Below, one piece after another: positions 1-11,854 of a stretch of 64,000 bases of DNA. Position 1 is the stretch's first letter. Each line of letters starts with the position of its first letter. Source of the stretch: Schoenoplectus triqueter (taxonomy: Eukaryota > Streptophyta > Magnoliopsida > Poales > Cyperaceae); contig CAXKVV010000022.1 in the NCBI GenBank assembly GCA_964058805.1, forward strand, positions 372,001 to 436,000, in the 5' to 3' direction. Made by a program: the position numbers and the translations under genes. The notes below the pieces were generated by a model. It had not been told where the DNA came from, did not search any database, and saw nothing but the letters and a program-made list of their open reading frames with translations.

Positions 1-1140
1 AATTCCCTTATTTTTCATACTATTTTTCTATATGATAATATTCCAGTTTTGAAAATATAATCATGTTGAAACAATTTAAAAGCAAAAGACATTACATATA
101 TTGATATATTTGACTTAGCTTTGACTTGTCATTTTAAATACTATAAAAATCCCAAAAATTCAAATAAAATCATGAATAATAGTTAGATATATTTTACTGA
201 TTTTTCAAGTGATTTTTCATGAAATAATAATGACAATAGTAATATGCCATAATAAATAATGAGATTAGCTATATTCTTTGATAAATAAAAATAAATAATA
301 ATAGATATTATGTTGATATTTTCTGTAAAAAGAATAATAAAAATAAATAGCACAAAATATACAAAAATATATACTACCATGATAATAGATAGTAAATACA
401 TTTTCTTCTATAATAAAGAATGATAATATAGTTTTATAATAAAATGAATTGTATTTCTTTTGTTATTTCTATACAAATATACAATAAAAATATTTTTGAT
501 GAATAAAATGCAATAAAAATAATAGTTGTAATAAAAATATAATGAATTTCATCTCTTATGGCTATTTTCAACTAATAATAATAAAAAAAAAATCTTATAT
601 TTTTTTATAGATAATAAATAGAAATAATAAAAAAATATAATGAATAGTATAATAAATAAGATAGAATATTAATAATGATTTCTTTTTAGCTATTATAGAT
701 CCTAAGAATAAAAAATATAATATAGCTAATTGTCTTTTTGATTTGTAAATAAATTTTTTTTTAATGAATAGTGTGTCAACATAATGAAATATAATAATGA
801 AATTCTATTACTTTAGCTATAATAAATACTCTAAAAAAATATATAAATAAAAAATAGCCATTTTATTTTCTATTATTTTTGTAAGTGATTTTCTACAAAA
901 TAAATAGAGTTTAGAAATAATAAAAATAAAATTCTACTATTTTAGCTATTACAAAAATCCTAAGAATATAAATAAAATTCTAGTTAATAGCTAACCCTTT
1001 TTCTTATTTTTGTAAATAATTTTCTATAGAAATAAATAGAGTTTAAAAATAAAATAAAAAATAATAATAATAATAATGAATAAATTCATTTTTATAATAA
1101 AGATGATAATGGAAGATATTATGTAATAGGCTTTGTACAT
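1..1140. repeat. AT-rich intergenic DNA with degenerate ~132-bp tandem repeat
   Basis: This stretch is very AT-rich and full of TAATAA-type runs. From about 690 to 1060 similar blocks recur at roughly 120-132 bp: a TTTTAGCTATTA-like segment near 690, 820 and 942, and a GTAA(A/G)TGATTTTCTA-like segment followed by AAATAAATAGAG near 880 and 1012. The copies are diverged, so this looks like an old tandem repeat. The only long ORF (183-401, minus) is hydrophobic low-complexity translation of AT-rich sequence and is not accepted as a gene. Confidence 0.5.
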
Positions 1141-1154
1141 TTTGGAGATGAACA

Positions 1155-1745
1155 AAAAATGCTCACGCAAGGAGTGTAGAGCCACATGAGAATGTTTGCA
1201 CACATGATATAACCTCTAGAACGATTAGTCAGGACAAGAACATCTTGACGAAGGATAAATAAGGTTGCAACGGCAACATGAGAAGATATGTCGAGACAAG
1301 AACATCTTGATGTAGAATGACTAAGGCTTTGATAGCAACATGAGGGGATGTGTCAAGACAAGAACATCTTGACGTTTGATGAAGAATAACCAGAGCTGTG
1401 ACATTAACATGGAGATATATGTCGACTCTGAGGAAGAAGAACATTACGATGTCCTAGAGAAGTGACATCTTAATGACTCATCACCATGAGCAAACAACTC
1501 ATGACTAAATACGCTCACACAAGGGGTGTAGGGCAACATAGTAATTTTGCACAAGTAATGCAACATGTAGAATGATTAGTCGAGACAAGAACATCTTGAC
1601 GCTCGCTGAAGAATGACCAAAGCTACGACATCAGCATGGAGAGATATGTCGACTTTGAAGAAGAAGAACATTATGATGTCCGAGAGAAGTGACATCTTAA
1701 TGACTCGGTGTCATGAACAAGTAATTCATGACCATTTGAGCTAGC
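1155..1745. repeat. Imperfect ~353-bp tandem duplication with internal short repeats
   Basis: A segment beginning GCTCACGCAAGGAGTGTAG near 1159 recurs as GCTCACACAAGGGGTGTAG near 1512, a spacing of about 353 bp. Inside it, the phrase GACAAGAACATCTTGACG recurs at about 1233, 1296, 1357 and 1583, next to AACATGAG-type segments. A GAAGAAGAACATTA(C/T)GATGTCC block occurs near 1431 and again near 1662. This is a compound tandem repeat. No coding potential is convincing and no transposon termini were found. Confidence 0.6.
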
Positions 1746-1794
1746 AAGACTGAACTCATCCGTCGATAAGTTTGTCTTCTGGTTCATCTCCCGA

Positions 1795-2410
1795 GATTGT
1801 GAGATTGAATCGTTCTGTAGTAGATTCATCCACAAAACAGTGAATGTGAACCGTTCTGTAGGTAGGTTCCTTCACTAACACATGCCTCAATGTTAAGCTA
1901 GCTCAGCGCTTCAGGTTTAACATTGTGTGTAATTGTGTTTCCTAGGTTTATGAATCGGCTTAGTGCTTCGAATTCATGATCTAGAAGATCGGTGAGAAGA
2001 AACACGTGGGCCATATCCACCCTTCTCCTGATTCACCAACCTCAAGATCAACCGGCTCAGTGCTTCGAGTTGTATTTTGTGTGATTGGTTGTTGACTAGT
2101 TAAGATTGAACCGTTCTGTAGTAGGTTCATCTTCTAGATCAACGGAGGTCGAGTCGTTCTGTAGTAGACTCACCTCAAGCCCCTCTAAAAAGATTAACCT
2201 GGTTTGTAGTAAGGTTATATCTCGAGGTGGCATAGACTGAACCGATCTGTTTGTAGGTTCGTCTTCCATAGGATAAAGTAGGTCGAGTCGTTCTGTAGTA
2301 GACTCACCTCGAACCCCTTCGATGAGATTAATCTGACCTGTAAGTAAGGTTACCTCTTGAAGCGGTAAAGACTTAACCGATCTGTTTGTAGGTTCGTCTT
2401 CCATGGACCC
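1795..2410. repeat. ~135-bp tandem repeat carrying CCGTTCTGTAGTAGGTTC-type motifs
   Basis: Variants of GAACCGTTCTGTAG followed by TAGGTTC occur at about 1810, 1850, 2108 and 2150. From 2096 to 2404 the repeat becomes regular with a 135-bp period. The minus-strand translation restarts MEDEPTNRSV every 45 residues (residues 1, 46 and a diverged copy at 91). A period divisible by three keeps a 102-codon frame open across about 2.3 copies, but there is no recognisable domain and no start or splice context, so I treat it as a minisatellite rather than a gene. Confidence 0.6.
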
Positions 2411-2720
2411 CTTTTGTGAACCCAGACGACCACTTGACCATCTTTTAACTATACTATTTGCTTCTCTCTTTCAAAGATCCAGAGGTGCCTCGAGGTTAGT
2501 AGCCCAGGGTAATTAACGGTGGGGGCTTGCGCCCACCGGAATCTACAAGAACTCACAATCACTAAAAAACCCCCTGAATGTGCATCCAAATCTCTCTAAA
2601 CGGCAGAATCTGGCCGACACCCAGCAGATGCACGCTCGGGAGGGATCTCCGTGTCCTTCTTCCGCAAACCCATCGCCCAGCGGCGGTGCGGCGGCGCGCG
2701 AAAAAGGGTCGCACAATATG
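2411..2720. other. GC-rich island with a CGGTGGG/CCCACCG hairpin, unassigned
   Basis: This block is clearly more GC-rich than its surroundings. At about 2516-2540 CGGTGGG and CCCACCG flank a short loop and could form a hairpin. From 2600 to 2710 the DNA is GC-rich (GGCGGTGCGGCGGCGCGCG near 2682). It may be a fragment of a transposon or a captured exon. A 97-codon plus-strand ORF starts at 2580, but its second half is hydrophobic translation of AT-rich DNA and matches nothing I recognise. Confidence 0.35.
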
Positions 2721-3240
2721 ATACCACTTTTAGTATTGGCTCATGTACTATGCATTATTTTGAGTTCACTTTGTTATTTTGACATTGACAAATTTTGCTT
2801 AGATATTTCTTATATGATTGTTGTGGGTTGTTTTTGTTGTGAGATGATATTGCTATGTGGATTGTTTGTGTAGCTGAGATGCTAGAATTAAGATACTTGT
2901 ATGTGATGGATGATTGGTTGTTGCTATCAGTTTTTTTGGTTGGTTGTTGGAGGTTGTGTTTACATTATTTTTGTCCATGATGATATAGGAGGCTAAGAGG
3001 CCACCGAGATAATATTATTCTTCAAAGATACTAAACTGATCAACAATGTACATGAAGGGATAATATTAACTCTGACGGTATCTGTGAAGCTTAGAAATTT
3101 TGAGAAAAAAGGTTTTTGAGCTAGGTAGAGGGATGATAATTGAATAAGATGTTTATTTCTATTTTTGAGTAGTCGTGTAAAGTTAATAATTTTATTTTAC
3201 AATGAAATGGGCTATATAGCCTTTTATCAAAAAAAAAACT
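2721..3240 (+). other. Possible 3' end of a retroposed sequence ending in an A-run
   Basis: The segment is T/G-rich and ends in a run of nine A residues at about 3230-3238, after an AATGAAATGGGC segment. This resembles the 3' tail of a LINE, SINE or processed transcript. I found no target-site duplication and no reverse transcriptase, so the assignment is weak. Confidence 0.25.
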
Positions 3241-4287
3241 ATACTTACAAGGTTTAATGTAAACAAAAGTCAATTAGATTGTTTTAAAACCAACTCAACA
3301 AATATTATCATTTTATTCTTTTTTTTAAAACGAGACTATGAGGGCGGGAGCACTTCTAAAGGCTATAATTTATCTGACATTATGTTTTCAATATGTTTTT
3401 CAATAATTTATTTATTGTTTGTCCGTATTCTCCAGATTAGTTTGATCAGAAAAGTTTATTGATAACAGGTTGAGTTTTCCAGTCCTTGGATCATTTGAAT
3501 CGAGTTCAGGTTAGTTTTATTTTTTTCACAAAAATTGAGTCGATCGGATTCGCTCTGAATAGGTTGGACGAGTTCATCGGGTCAGGTCAAAATTTTATCA
3601 CTTCTATGTATCAACAAGATTATATATCTTTATTTCTTATTAAACTTGTAAGTGTCTTGATTCTGCAACAATTATAATTAACTGAAACTTATTGATTAAT
3701 TTTTTTGAGAGAACATAAATCGTTAAATATATTAGACATTTTTTGTGGCATGATAGATTGTAACAAAAATATTATTTTTTTTTTGTTAAATTCATAATGT
3801 ATCTGCTACATTATAAGATACAATTAATGATATCTCTTTACTAAAAGATATTATTTTGCTGATAATTTACTAAATTTGAAATTTAATTATGTATTTTTTA
3901 GAAAAGATATGATTACTGCATAAAAATAATTTTATTTGTTATCATATTTTGAATTGAAATAGGATGACGTCTTTAAATTTTTATGTAAAAAACCATATGG
4001 AAACCATCCATAGCAAAACACAAATAATATACTAATAGATAAATTATATCCATACTTGCATTAACTTATATGTTTATGCAGAACATCATGGATTTATTGA
4101 CTTTGACAACATTCAAATTAATTATATTTTAATGAAATAAGATCAAAATTTAAACTAATATTATCAATCACTAAAATATTAGCTTTCCATCAGATTTAGA
4201 ACATTTTAGAAGATGTGATCTTCCACACCTACATCAATTTCCAGACATTTAGATAAAGGGATAATTAGTTATATGCCACATCAAAAT
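3241..4287. other. AT-rich intergenic DNA, no gene seen
   Basis: There is no supported gene here. A segment at 3470-3620 contains GGGTCAGGTC and GAATCGAGTTCAGGTTAG phrases reminiscent of the G-rich MITE at 62595-62886, but it has no clear termini. The rest is plain AT-rich DNA up to the satellite edge near 4288. Confidence 0.4.
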
Positions 4288-4680
4288 TCATAAGATTCTT
4301 CAATTAACACTTTCATATGAATATTTTACGATGATAATTTTTCCCAAAACATAAGTAAGATGCATTAGATACTGCTATTTAAAAAACTTGTTTGAGTTTT
4401 CAACATTTTTGCCCTCATAACTACACATAATTTCGTGAAAATTAATATAACTACTCCTAATTACGCCTATTATAAAGTTTTCCAGCTAAAACATCGATTT
4501 GAATGTTCTATAACGCTAATTTTGCACAAAGCATAAGCAAGATGTGTTAAAAACTGCTGTTTAAACAAGTTGTTTAGTTTTATGAAATTTTTTGGCCGCA
4601 CAACTACACATAATTTCTTATAAATTAATATAATTACTCCTAAATATGCCTATTGTAAGATTTTCCAATTAAAACTTCGA
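4288..4680 (+). repeat. Left edge of satellite: partial HOR (ranks 6-7 and a chimeric rank 8/1 monomer)
   Basis: Number monomers by rank, with rank 1 at the marker at 4681. The edge contains rank 6 (marker 4316), rank 7 (4498), then directly rank 1 (4681). The monomer carrying the 4681 marker has rank-8 sequence on its left (CTATTGTAAGATTTTCCAAT at about 4650-4670) and rank-1 sequence on its right (CTGCAGCACT from 4691). Similarity to the satellite begins near 4288 with CATAAGATTCTTCAATT. Confidence 0.85.
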
Positions 4681-7600
4681 TATGAATATTCTGCAGCACT
4701 AATTTTGCACAAAACATAAGTACTGCTGTTTAGACAAAGTTGTTTGATCTTTCTAAATTTTTTGACCGCATAACTACACATAATTTCATATATATTAATA
4801 TAATTACTCCTAATTACATCTATTATAAGATTTTTCAATTAACACTCTGATATGAATATTCTACGATGCTAATTTTTCACAAAACATAAGTAAGACGCAT
4901 TAGAAACTGCTATTTTAAAAAGTTGTTTGAGTTTTCAACATTTTTGCCCTCATAACTGCACATAACTTCGTGAAAATTAATATAACTACTCCTACGTACG
5001 CCTATTATAAAGTTGTCTAACTAGAACTTTGATATGAATATTCTATAATGTTAATTTTGCACAAAACATAAGTCAGATGCGTTAAGAACGGCTGTTTAAA
5101 CAAGTTGTTTGGCTTTCTGAAATTTTTTGGCCGCACAACTACACATAATTTCTCATAAATTTTTTGCCTATTATAAGATTTTCCAATTCAAACTTGGATA
5201 TGAATATTCTAAAACACTAATTTTGCACGAAAAACATAAGTAAGATGCATTAAAAACAGCTGTTTAAACAAGTTATTTGAGTTTTTAAAAATCCTTTAGC
5301 TTCGTAACTACACATAATTTCTTACAAATTAATATAATTGCTCCTAAATATGCCTATTGTAAGATTTTCAAATTAAAACTTCGATATGAATATTCTACAA
5401 TACTAATTTTGCACAAAACATAAGTACTGTTGTTTAAACAAGTTGTTTGTTCTTTCCAAATTTCTTGGCCGCATAACTGCACATAATTTCGTATAAATTA
5501 CTATAATTACCCCTAACTACATCTTTCATAAGATTCTTCAATTAACACTTTCATATGAATATTTTACGATGATAATTTTTCCCAAAACATAAGTAAGATG
5601 CATTAGATACTGCTATTTAAAAAACTTGTTTGAGTTTTCAACATTTTTGCCCTCATAACTACACATAATTTCGTGGAAATTAATATAACTACTCCTAATT
5701 TCGCCTATTATAAAGTTTTCCAGCTAAAACATCGATTTGAATGTTCTATAACGCTAATTTTGCACAAAGCATAAGCAAGATGTGTTAAAAACTGCTGTTT
5801 AAACAAGTTGTTTAGCTTTATGAAATTTTTTGGCCGCACAACTACACATAATTTCTTATAAATTAATATAATTACTCCTAAATATGCCTATTGTAAGATT
5901 TTCCAATTAAAACTTCGATATGAATATTCTACAACACTAATTTTTCACAAAACATAAGTAAGATGCATTAATTAAACTGCTGTTTAAATAAGTTGTTTGA
6001 GTTTATGAAAAAAATTTGGCCGCATAACTACATATAATTTCGTGAAAATTAATACAATTACTCCTAATTATGCCTTTAGAAAAATGTTTAGTTTAAACTT
6101 TGATATGAATATTCTATAACGCTAATATTGCACAAAACATAAGTAAGATGCGTTAAAAAATGCTGCATAAATAAGTTTTTTGGCTTTGTGGACATTTTTG
6201 GACGCATAACTACACATCATTTGGTGCAAATTAATATAATTACTCCTAATTATGCCTATTATAAGGTTGTTCATTTAACACTTCAAAATGAATATTTTAG
6301 GGCACTATTTTTCATCAAAACATAAGTAAGATGCATTAGATACTGCTATTTAAAAAAGTTATTTTTTTCAACATTTTTGGCCTCATAACTTTTCATAAAA
6401 ATTAATACAATCACTCCAAATTGTTCCTATTAGTATATTAGCCAAATTAACACTTTGATATGAATATTCTTCGACACTAATTTTGCTCAAGTAGGATGCA
6501 TTACAAAACAGCTGTTTAAACAAGTTGTTTTTATTTTTCAAAAAATTTGGCCGCTTAAGTACACATAATTTCATGAAAATTAATATAATTACTCCTAATT
6601 ATGCCTATTATAAGATTGTCCAATTAACACTCCGATATGAATATCTTACGACACTAATTTTTCATAAAACATAAGTAAGATATATTAGAAACTGCAGTTC
6701 AAACAAGTTGTTTAAGATCTTTAACATTTTTTGACTCATAACTCCATCTAATTTCATGAAAATGAATATAATTACTCTTAATTGTACCTATTAGAAGATT
6801 ATCCAATTAACACTTCGATATGGACATTGTACGACACAAATTTTACACAAAACACAAATAAGATGCATTAAAAACAGTTGTTTGAGTTTTTGAAACTTTT
6901 TGACCGCATAACTACATATAATTTCATGAAAATTAATATAATTAATTCTAATTATGCCTATTATATGATTGTCCAATTAAAACTTAGGCATGAATATTCT
7001 ATGACACTAATTTTGCACAAAATATAAGTAAGATGCATTAGAAACTGTTGTTTAAACAAGTTGTTTATGATTTTAACATTTTTTGCATCAAACCAACACA
7101 TAATTTCGGGCGAATTAATATAATTACTCCTAACTATGTCTATTATAAGATTGTCAAATTAACACTTCGATATGAGTATCATAGGACACTAATTTTTCAT
7201 ATGGCATAAGTAAGATACCTTAGAAATTGCTGTTTAAACAACTTGTTTAACATTTTTAACATTTATTGCCTCACAACGGCACATAATTTCGTTAAAATTA
7301 ATATAATTACTCCTAATTATGCCTATTAGAAAATTATCCAATTAACAATTCGATATGAACATTCTACGACACAAATTTTGCATAAAAATTAAGTAAGATG
7401 CATTAAAACACAGCAGTTTAAACTAGTTGATTGAGTTTTACAATTATTTTGCCTCATAACTACACATAATTTCGTACAAATTAATATAATTACTCCTAAT
7501 TATGCCTATTATATGATTATCAAATTAAAACTTTGATATGAATATTCTATGACGCTAATTTGGCACAAAACATAAGTAAGATGTATTAAAAACTGCTGTT

Positions 7601-8267
7601 CAAACAAGTTATTTGACTTATTTAAAATTTTGGCCCCATAAATACACATAATTTCGTGCAAATTAATATAATTACTGCTAATTATGCCTATTATAAGTTT
7701 CTTCAATTAACACTTTGATATGAATATTCTACGACACTATTTCTTCCCAAAACATAAGTAAGATGCATTAGAAACAGCTATTTAAGAAAGTTTTTTGAGT
7801 ATTTCAATATTTTTGGCCCCATAACTACATATAATTTAGTGAAAATTAATTTGATAAATTCTAATTATGCCTATAAAAAGATTATCTAACTAATACTTCA
7901 ATATGAATATTCTACAACACTAATTCTGCACAAAACATAAGTATGAGGCTTTAAAAACAGCTGTTTTAACAAGTTGTTTGTGTTTTATAAAATTTTTGGA
8001 CGCATAATTACTCATAATTTCTTATAAATTAATATAATTAGTCCTAAGCATGCCTATTATATGATCTTCTAATTAAAACTTTGATATGAATATTCGACGG
8101 CACTAATTTTGCACAAAACATAAGTAAGATGCATTAAAAACAACTGTTCAAACAAGTTATTTGAGTTTTTCAAAAAATTTAGCTGCGTAACTACACATAA
8201 TTTCTTATAAATTAATATAATTACTCCTAAATATGCCTATTATAAGATTTTCAAATTAAAACTTCGA
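4681..8267 (+). repeat. HOR unit 1 (3,587 bp)
   Basis: First complete 20-monomer unit. Private variants include AATTTTTCAC in place of AATTTTGCAC near 5939. Shared only with unit 2 are TGTTCTTTCC near 5449 and GCTGTTCAAACAAG near 7597. Confidence 0.93.
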
Positions 8268-11200
8268 TATGAATATTCTGCAGCACTAATTTTGCACAAA
8301 ACATAAGTACTGCTGTTTAGACAAAGTTGTTTGATCTTTCTAAATTTTTTGACCGCATAACTGCACATAATTTCATATATATTAATATAATTACTCCTAA
8401 TTACATCTATTATAAGATTTTTCAATTAACACTCTGATATGAATATTCTACGATGCTAATTTTTCACAAAACATAAGTAAGACGCATTAGAAACTGCTAT
8501 TTTAAAAAGTTGTTTGAGTTTTCAACATTTTTGCCCTCATAACTGCACATAACTTCGTGAAAATTAATATAACTACTCCTACGTACGCCTATTATAAAGT
8601 TGTCTAACTAGAACTTTGATATGAATATTCTATAATGTTAATTTTGCACAAAACATAAGTCAGATGCGTTAAGAACGGCTGTTTAAACAAGTTGTTTGGC
8701 TTTCTGAAATTTTTTGGCCGCACAACTACACATAATTTCTCATAAATTTTTTGCCTATTATAAGATTTTCCAATTCAAACTTGGATATGAATATTCTAAA
8801 ACACTAATTTTGCACGAAAAACATAAGTAAGATGCATTAAAAACAGCTGTTTAAACAAGTTATTTGAGTTTTTAAAAATCCTTTAGCTTCGTAACTACAC
8901 ATAATTTCTTACAAATTAATATAATTGCTCCTAAATATGCCTATTGTAAGATTTTCAAATTAAAACTTCGATATGAATATTCTACAATACTAATTTTGCA
9001 CAAAACATAAGTACTGTTGTTTAAACAAGTTGTTTGTTCTTTCCAAATTTCTTGGCCGCATAACTGCACATAATTTCGTATAAATTACTATAATTACCCC
9101 TAACTACATCTTTCATAAGATTCTTCAATTAACACTTTCATATGAATATTTTACGATGATAATTTTTCCCAAAACATAAGTAAGATGCATTAGATACTGC
9201 TATTTAAAAAACTTGTTTGAGTTTTCAACATTTTTGCCCTCATAACTACACATAATTTCGTGGAAATTAATATAACTACTCCTAATTTCGCCTATTATAA
9301 AGTTTTCCAGCTAAAACATCGATTTGAATGTTCTATAACGCTAATTTTGCACAAAGCATAAGCAAGATGTGTTAAAAACTGCTGTTTAAACAAGTTGTTT
9401 AGCTTTATGAAATTTTTTGGCCGCACAACTACACATAATTTCTTATAAATTAATATAATTACTCCTAAATATGCCTATTGTAAGATTTTCCAATTAAAAC
9501 TTCGATATGAATATTCTACAACACTAATTTTGCACAAAACATAAGTAAGATGCATTAATTAAACTGCTGTTTAAATAAGTTGTTTGAGTTTATGAAAAAA
9601 ATTTGGCCGCATAACTACATATAATTTCGTGAAAATTAATACAATTACTCCTAATTATGCCTTTAGAAAAATGTTTAGTTTAAACTTTGATATGAATATT
9701 CTATAACGCTAATATTGCACAAAACATAAGTAAGATGCGTTAAAAAATGCTGCATAAATAAGTTTTTTGGCTTTGTGGACATTTTTGGACGCATAACTAC
9801 ACATCATTTGGTGCAAATTAATATAATTACTCCTAATTATGCCTATTATAAGGTTGTTCATTTAACACTTCAAAATGAATATTTTAGGGCACTATTTTTC
9901 ATCAAAACATAAGTAAGATGCATTAGATACTGCTATTTAAAAAAGTTATTTTTTTCAACATTTTTGGCCTCATAACTTTTCATAAAAATTAATACAATCA
10001 CTCCAAATTGTTCCTATTAGTATATTAGCCAAATTAACACTTTGATATGAATATTCTTCGACACTAATTTTGCTCAAGTAGGATGCATTACAAAACAGCT
10101 GTTTAAACAAGTTGTTTTTATTTTTCAAAAAATTTGGCCGCTTAAGTACACATAATTTCATGAAAATTAATATAATTACTCCTAATTATGCCTATTATAA
10201 GATTGTCCAATTAACACTCCGATATGAATATCTTACGACACTAATTTTTCATAAAACATAAGTAAGATATATTAGAAACTGCAGTTCAAACAAGTTGTTT
10301 AAGATCTTTAACATTTTTTGACTCATAACTCCATCTAATTTCATGAAAATGAATATAATTACTCTTAATTGTACCTATTAGAAGATTATCCAATTAACAC
10401 TTCGATATGGACATTGTACGACACAAATTTTGCACAAAACACAAATAAGATGCATTAAAAACAGTTGTTTGAGTTTTTGAAACTTTTTGACCGCATAACT
10501 ACATATAATTTCATGAAAATTAATATAATTAATTCTAATTATGCCTATTATATGATTGTCCAATTAAAACTTAGGCATGAATATTCTATGACACTAATTT
10601 TGCACAAAATATAAGTAAGATGCATTAGAAACTGTTGTTTAAACAAGTTGTTTATGATTTTAACATTTTTTGCATCAAACCAACACATAATTTCGGGCGA
10701 ATTAATATAATTACTCCTAACTATGTCTATTATAAGATTGTCAAATTAACACTTCGATATGAGTATCATAGGACACTAATTTTTCATATGGCATAAGTAA
10801 GATACCTTAGAAATTGCTGTTTAAACAACTTGTTTAACATTTTTAACATTTATTGCCTCACAACGGCACATAATTTCGTTAAAATTAATATAATTACTCC
10901 TAATTATGCCTATTAGAAAATTATCCAATTAACAATTCGATATGAACATTCTACGACACAAATTTTGCATAAAAATTAAGTAAGATGCATTAAAACACAG
11001 CAGTTTAAACTAGTTGATTGAGTTTTACAATTATTTTGCCTCATAACTACACATAATTTCGTACAAATTAATATAATTACTCCTAATTATGCCTATTATA
11101 TGATTATCAAATTAAAACTTTGATATGAATATTCTATGACGCTAATTTGGCACAAAACATAAGTAAGATGTATTAAAAACTGCTGTTCAAACAAGTTATT

Positions 11201-11854
11201 TGACTTATTTAAAATTTTGGCCCCATAAATACACATAATTTCGTGCAAATTAATATAATTACTGCTAATTATGCCTATTATAAGTTTCTTCAATTAACAC
11301 TTTGATATGAATATTCTACGACACTATTTCTTCCCAAAACATAAGTAAGATGCATTAGAAACAGCTATTTAAGAAAGTTTTTTGAGTATTTCAATATTTT
11401 TGGCCCCATAACTACATATAATTTAGTGAAAATTAATTTGATAAATTCTAATTATGCCTATAAAAAGATTATCTAACTAATACTTCAATATGAATATTCT
11501 ACAACACTAATTCTGCACAAAACATAAGTATGAGGCTTTAAAAACAGCTGTTTTAACAAGTTGTTTGTGTTTTATAAAATTTTTGGACGCATAATTACTC
11601 ATAATTTCTTATAAATTAATATAATTAGTCCTAAGCATGCCTATTATATGATCTTCTAATTAAAACTTTGATATGAATATTCGACGGCACTAATTTTGCA
11701 CAAAACATAAGTAAGATGCATTAAAAACAACTGTTCAAACAAGTTATTTGAGTTTTTCAAAAAATTTAGCTGCGTAACTACACATAATTTCTTATAAATT
11801 AATATAATTACTCCTAAATATGCCTATTATAAGATTTTCAAATTAAAACTTCGA
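8268..11854 (+). repeat. HOR unit 2 (3,587 bp)
   Basis: Complete unit with the same length and monomer order as unit 1. It shares TGTTCTTTCC (near 9037) and GCTGTTCAAACAAG (near 11184) with unit 1 but not with units 3-5. Confidence 0.93.
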
